DNA from: Thermomucor indicae-seudaticae
Lineage: Eukaryota > Mucoromycota > Mucoromycetes > Mucorales > Lichtheimiaceae
Assembly: GCA_000787465.1 (NCBI GenBank)
Contig: JSYX01000560.1
Coordinates: 1-23,534 of the forward strand
DNA: 23,534 bases
Direction of reading: 5' to 3'
Shown piece by piece: positions 20,416-23,534 of the stretch (position 1 is the first letter of the stretch; each line of letters opens with the position of its first letter). Below the pieces are notes generated by a model. The model was not told the origin of the DNA and made no database searches. It saw nothing but the letters and a program-made list of their open reading frames with translations. Both the position numbers and the translations under genes were made by a program.

Positions 20416-21372
20416 CATGCCCGCGCGATAATCCGATACCCTCGGTAACGCCAGATTCTGATCGGATTATCGAGTTCATACACCGGTTTTGCGGATCTGT
20501 CTTAAACAGGGTGGCTTTTGCAAAGCTCCATTACGGCAGTAACCAGAAGTCTCTACGGCGCTTCGGACAACGCAGAACATGCGAGAATTAGGGTTCACTA
20601 CGAGTCGACTCGAGTCGAGTCGAGTCAAGTGGTGAACCCTAGCCAGAATAGTAAAAAATATCGAGTACTTGATTTATGCATATACAATAATGTTAGAAAG
20701 CCGTGCCATTCTCTTGAATTTGCATCTCTTATCCTTCTTCTTACATGTGTGGTATATGGCACCACAAAGCGGACGATGACCTTCGGAGCTTTGGCTCCAG
20801 TAGAAGCCTCATACAAGGTGAAATGAATTTGTGTAAAGTCTTAAGCTGGGTTCAAAAAAGTGAGTTCCTGAAAGAGCCGGAACTAGGCTGAAGATGGGAC
20901 AACAAAGGATAAGAGATTAAGAATAGAAGATGATTCAGGTTATAATCGATCACTTTATTGTCTTGTAGAAGAAGCTCCTATTTATATACTCTTTATCTAG
21001 CGAAGCTTCTGGAGATCCGTTTTCTATGGAAGGAAAGCGTGCCAAAACCGTTCGAAACGTTGTTTGATGACGAAAGCAAATCTGAGCTTGAATGGGCTCG
21101 CCATGACATTTGCAACCTTGTGACTTCTCCGCAAAAAGATCAGGAAGGTAGGGATGAGGTCCGCTTCGATAGCACAGCAAGTACAATCATTTCCTCTTTT
21201 ATACGACGATAAAACTCTTTGCGTCCTTCTATTGGCGCTCGGTAAACCGATATTTCCCTAGACTTTGATCGGATATCAGATTATCGAATTTGCCGATCAT
21301 TTACTAAGTACATTTTTTGTAACGGCCAATGTTGATCGGATTATCGAGCACCGGATTATCGCGCGGGCACTG
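20416..21372. mobile_element. Non-autonomous pogo/Tigger-like DNA transposon
   Basis: The ends are imperfect terminal inverted repeats. The left end is CATGCCCGCGCGATAATCCG (20416-20435); the right end, reverse complemented, is CAGTGCCCGCGCGATAATCC (21372 leftward), one base longer by an inserted G. Both ends are flanked by TA (20414-20415 and 21373-21374), the target duplication of the Tc1/mariner-pogo superfamily. Subterminal GATCGGATTATCGAG motifs occur at 20459-20473 and at about 21333. The 957-bp interior has no recognisable DDE transposase, so it is non-autonomous. It contains a frame at 20958-21212 (PFETLFDDESKSELEWARHD) that could be captured host or transposon coding sequence. Confidence 0.7.
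20589..20641. repeat. Nested 53-bp inverted repeat with CGAGT array
   Basis: TAGGGTTCAC (20589-20598) and GTGAACCCTA (20632-20641) are perfect 10-bp inverted arms. The interior is mostly repeated CGAGT/CGACT pentamers including a GTCGAC palindrome. The whole lies inside the pogo-like element, so it is either part of it or a later insertion of a miniature palindrome. The TAGGG/CCCTA ends recall telomere repeats, but only one copy is present at each side. Confidence 0.6.
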
Positions 21373-21374
21373 TA

Positions 21375-22190
21375 GACCATTTGTCGAATAGGCGACGTAG
21401 CCGGAGCTTTATTCGTTGCTGCTATATGCAGACTGGAAGATGTATGTTTTATGATGAGATATGTACAAAAAGATGATTATGCATGTATAGATGCAAAGGA
21501 TGGATATGAACAAAAAAAATGATAATGCATATACAGATGCATGCGAGTACAGATAATATGCTATTATTTGATATGAGGAACATGTTTTCAGGTTGAAGGA
21601 GCTTGTTGATGTAGAGAGTGCTCATTGTTGCGTGCGATTTTGTCATTGTAGATTGAGATTGAGAGATATTGCCAACTTGAAGTTAATGCAGCAGGGGAGA
21701 TCAAAGACAACAGGCCTTGGTAGGACTAAAATGGCTATGCACCGTTGACAGAAAAAAGTGGAAGGCGAACGCGAGGCAAGTGGAGGGCTGGAAGAAGTAT
21801 TGAGAGGACCAAAGATTGATTGACGGTAGATCTGGATTGAACGTAATAGAGACCAAGTAGACCAGATGAATGGACGTTGGAAAGATGACGCCCGCAGCAG
21901 CACCACACCCAGTAAAGGTATTCATGAACAGAGTGGTCGTCAAGGATCAGCGGAAGCGTGAAAACCAGATGCCATTGGGAGATTCGTTGCCCAGTATGTA
22001 ACGTGGAGACCACAAGAAGACGATTGATGTTGATGTTGATGCAGATCATGATGAAACCAGGAGGAAACCAAAGAGAGATAGATTGACATGGGTATCGGAT
22101 GATGATGACTCCAGGACCAGACCCATCCATAAAGCCAGCGGTTCGCCTTCAGATATCCGTCTAGGTACGGCCACCGTGACAAGACCAAGC
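21375..22190. other. Low-complexity and gene-free DNA
   Basis: Bases about 21450-21560 are A/T-rich and semi-repetitive (GATGATTATGCATGTATAGATGC recurring in varied form as GATAATGCATATACAGATGC). The rest is purine-rich on the plus strand, with only shadow-like frames. No gene was seen. Confidence 0.4.
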
Positions 22191-22399
22191 CCACATTATA
22201 CTGCTTCAAATGCGGGTTCGGATCCTCACATCTGTGCCCCAAAGGATCATAGTGCCTCACATACAAAGATGTGGGTCACGCAAGCGCCCAGACAGTTTGG
22301 AAGTGGCTAAATTCAATGCTGGATTCGAAGGTCACTGGCGCACGTTTTCCACCCAACTATGAAGACGGTTGCGATTCGGAGGCTGACAATCATACTTAA
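22178..22399 (+). pseudogene. Worn CCHC/zinc-knuckle-like segment
   Basis: In one plus frame the sequence reads LYCFKCGFGSSHLCPKGS (about 22196-22249), then TAG (22250-22252), then CLTYKDVGHASAQTVWKW and on to TAA at 22397-22399. The first part is close to a CX2C...H...C zinc knuckle but with spacing unlike the CX2CX4HX4C standard. The second keeps the KDVGHASAQ spacing of a knuckle but has lost cysteines. This resembles decayed Gag/LINE ORF1-like nucleic-acid-binding sequence. It is short and interrupted, so identification is tentative. Confidence 0.2.
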
Positions 22400-23049
22400 A
22401 TGATATGCTCCGCACGCTCCACCAATGAACACACAACATGTTTTGGACGTCCCCTTCCTTCAAAGACAGTAGCAATGAGCCAAGGCCGAGCCACGAGGTC
22501 CGTTCGTAACGTAAAGTAAACTTCGAGTGTCGCATTTGATGGTGAGAAGAGTGAAGATGAGGGTCGAAAGAAGGACCGAGAAAAAAAGATATGGGGATTC
22601 CTCCCAATTAATACCCGTGAGAATCCATGACAATTGTTGATGGCCATGGCACGAGACCCATTGCCCCCGTCTAAGCTCAATTTGAACGAATCGGAAATAG
22701 CTGAACTTTATGTACCATATGCATAATCCTGGATCGTTTCAAACCTTGCGCCGCATGTCAAGCGTAGTCAAAGCCTCGTCACAGAATACTATCAAGACAT
22801 TTAGGAAGAGTCGGTACATCAGACATCCTGTTATTGGGGTGAGCAATGGAACTCTCGACGAGTGACATATGTGCGATCGTTGCAAAGTATGGATAAGATA
22901 TTTCCCATGGGCCTAAAATTTGGCGCAATACGAACCTACCCGTCGATATAAACAAAAGCTCGTGAACTTCCGAGCTTGCATTTGCGCGATAGTCAAAACC
23001 GCTTCTTGATGCGATGTTAAAGCTTGCCAAGTATCGGACATGCCCACCT
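22400..23049. other. No supported gene
   Basis: Frames on the minus strand (22332-22607, 22396-22680 and 22779-23030) overlap one another and lack motifs. I see nothing else in this stretch. Confidence 0.35.
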
Positions 23050-23369
23050 CTAAAGAAATGAACTGAAGAAAAAGCCTTGACAATGTCGAAAAGGATTGAT
23101 TGTGGGATATACGGAAAAAGCTTCTTTGGATTCTACACCGTAAATGAACCCAAGGACTAACCAAGTTACAATCCACGCAGCGATCATGCTGATAATACGG
23201 GAGTTCCTGTCGCATAAGACAAGCAAAAGGCTACCAGGATTACTCTTAACCACGCTCTGATCATGTACTCCATGTTTTCTTCCTTTCTGCTGCTTTGACT
23301 TTGAGCGCTGGCGTTTAGAGATAGGAAAAGCTGATGTGCCGCAGAATAGCAGATCAGCAATCCGATCAT
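23050..23369 (-). pseudogene. Broken membrane-protein-like frames
   Basis: From an ATG at 23369 the minus strand reads MIGLLICYSAAHQLFLSLNA, a signal-peptide-like start, then a Ser/Gln/Glu/Lys-rich stretch and a hydrophobic end stopping near 23187. An overlapping minus frame (23253-23050) carries two hydrophobic stretches, SLLLVLC and MIAAWIVTWLVLGFIYGV. Either a 1-nt frameshift splits one small membrane protein, or the overlap is chance. No family is recognised. Confidence 0.2.
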
Positions 23370-23445
23370 AAGGATTCGAGTCAATAAAGTGTTACTGAAC
23401 GTTTGATGATTGTGACCAGCTTACAGAGAATACTTTTTATTGACG

Positions 23446-23446
23446 C

Positions 23447-23534
<88 letters not shown>
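23446..23534. repeat. Compound (GA)n(GT)n microsatellite at window end
   Basis: About 24 GA units with one AA interruption (23446-23493) pass directly into about 21 GT units that reach the final base. Ending inside a dinucleotide run suggests an assembly or read break here rather than a biological end. Confidence 0.9.

Noticed and set aside
20589..20641. Interstitial telomere (TTAGGG)
   Set aside because: Only a single TTAGGG and a single CCCTA occur, as arms of a palindrome, not as an array.
1..23534. tRNA, rRNA and CRISPR arrays
   Set aside because: No cloverleaf with a GTTCRA-type T-arm, no rRNA-like block and no regularly spaced repeats were seen.

Overview
The window is eukaryotic. Its recognisable genes are split by 50-77 nt GT-AG introns with consensus donors, CTGAC/CTAAC-type branch sites and pyrimidine tracts, and there are TATA-like core promoters and no operon-like packing. 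A fungus fits best, possibly an early-diverging (Mucoromycota-like) one. That placement is inference from intron style, a pogo/Fot1-type transposon end and the fungal/animal-like HRD3 architecture; nothing here names a species.

Left part (about 240-8,800): a direct tandem duplication of a unit of about 4.6 kb. Each unit holds one nine-exon gene for a Sel1-repeat protein of the HRD3/SEL1L family, the ER-lumenal adaptor of the HRD1 ERAD ubiquitin ligase. Intron positions and phases match between copies, and the 5' and 3' flanks are duplicated too. Both copies are broken, by different lesions. Copy 1 (944-3705) has a +2 frameshift, a -1 frameshift, an in-frame TAA and an in-frame TGA. Copy 2 (5561-8273) has an in-frame TAG, an in-frame TAA and a -1 slip in an A run. 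Both end shortly after the last Sel1 repeat and lack the C-terminal membrane anchor usual for this family.

Middle part (about 8,800-15,300): gene-poor. It contains a possible small two-exon gene (9350-9760), a 15-bp-arm inverted repeat, a five-unit 13-bp minisatellite next to a perfectly phased 16-unit hexamer array, and scattered short open frames that look like worn coding sequence.

Right part (about 15,300-23,534): a possible plus-strand gene (from 15453), a long nearly stop-free plus frame of unknown identity (17087-17728), and an intron-rich minus-strand gene or pseudogene (about 19989 down to 17981). The last is invisible to simple ORF calling, but several of its exons join in frame across good splice sites. 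After it come a 957-bp non-autonomous pogo/Tigger-like element with TA target duplication (20416-21372) carrying a nested TAGGGTTCAC hairpin, a worn CCHC-like segment, broken membrane-protein-like frames on the minus strand, and a compound (GA)n(GT)n microsatellite that runs to the last base. The overall picture is an accessory, repeat-prone region with decaying duplicated genes.
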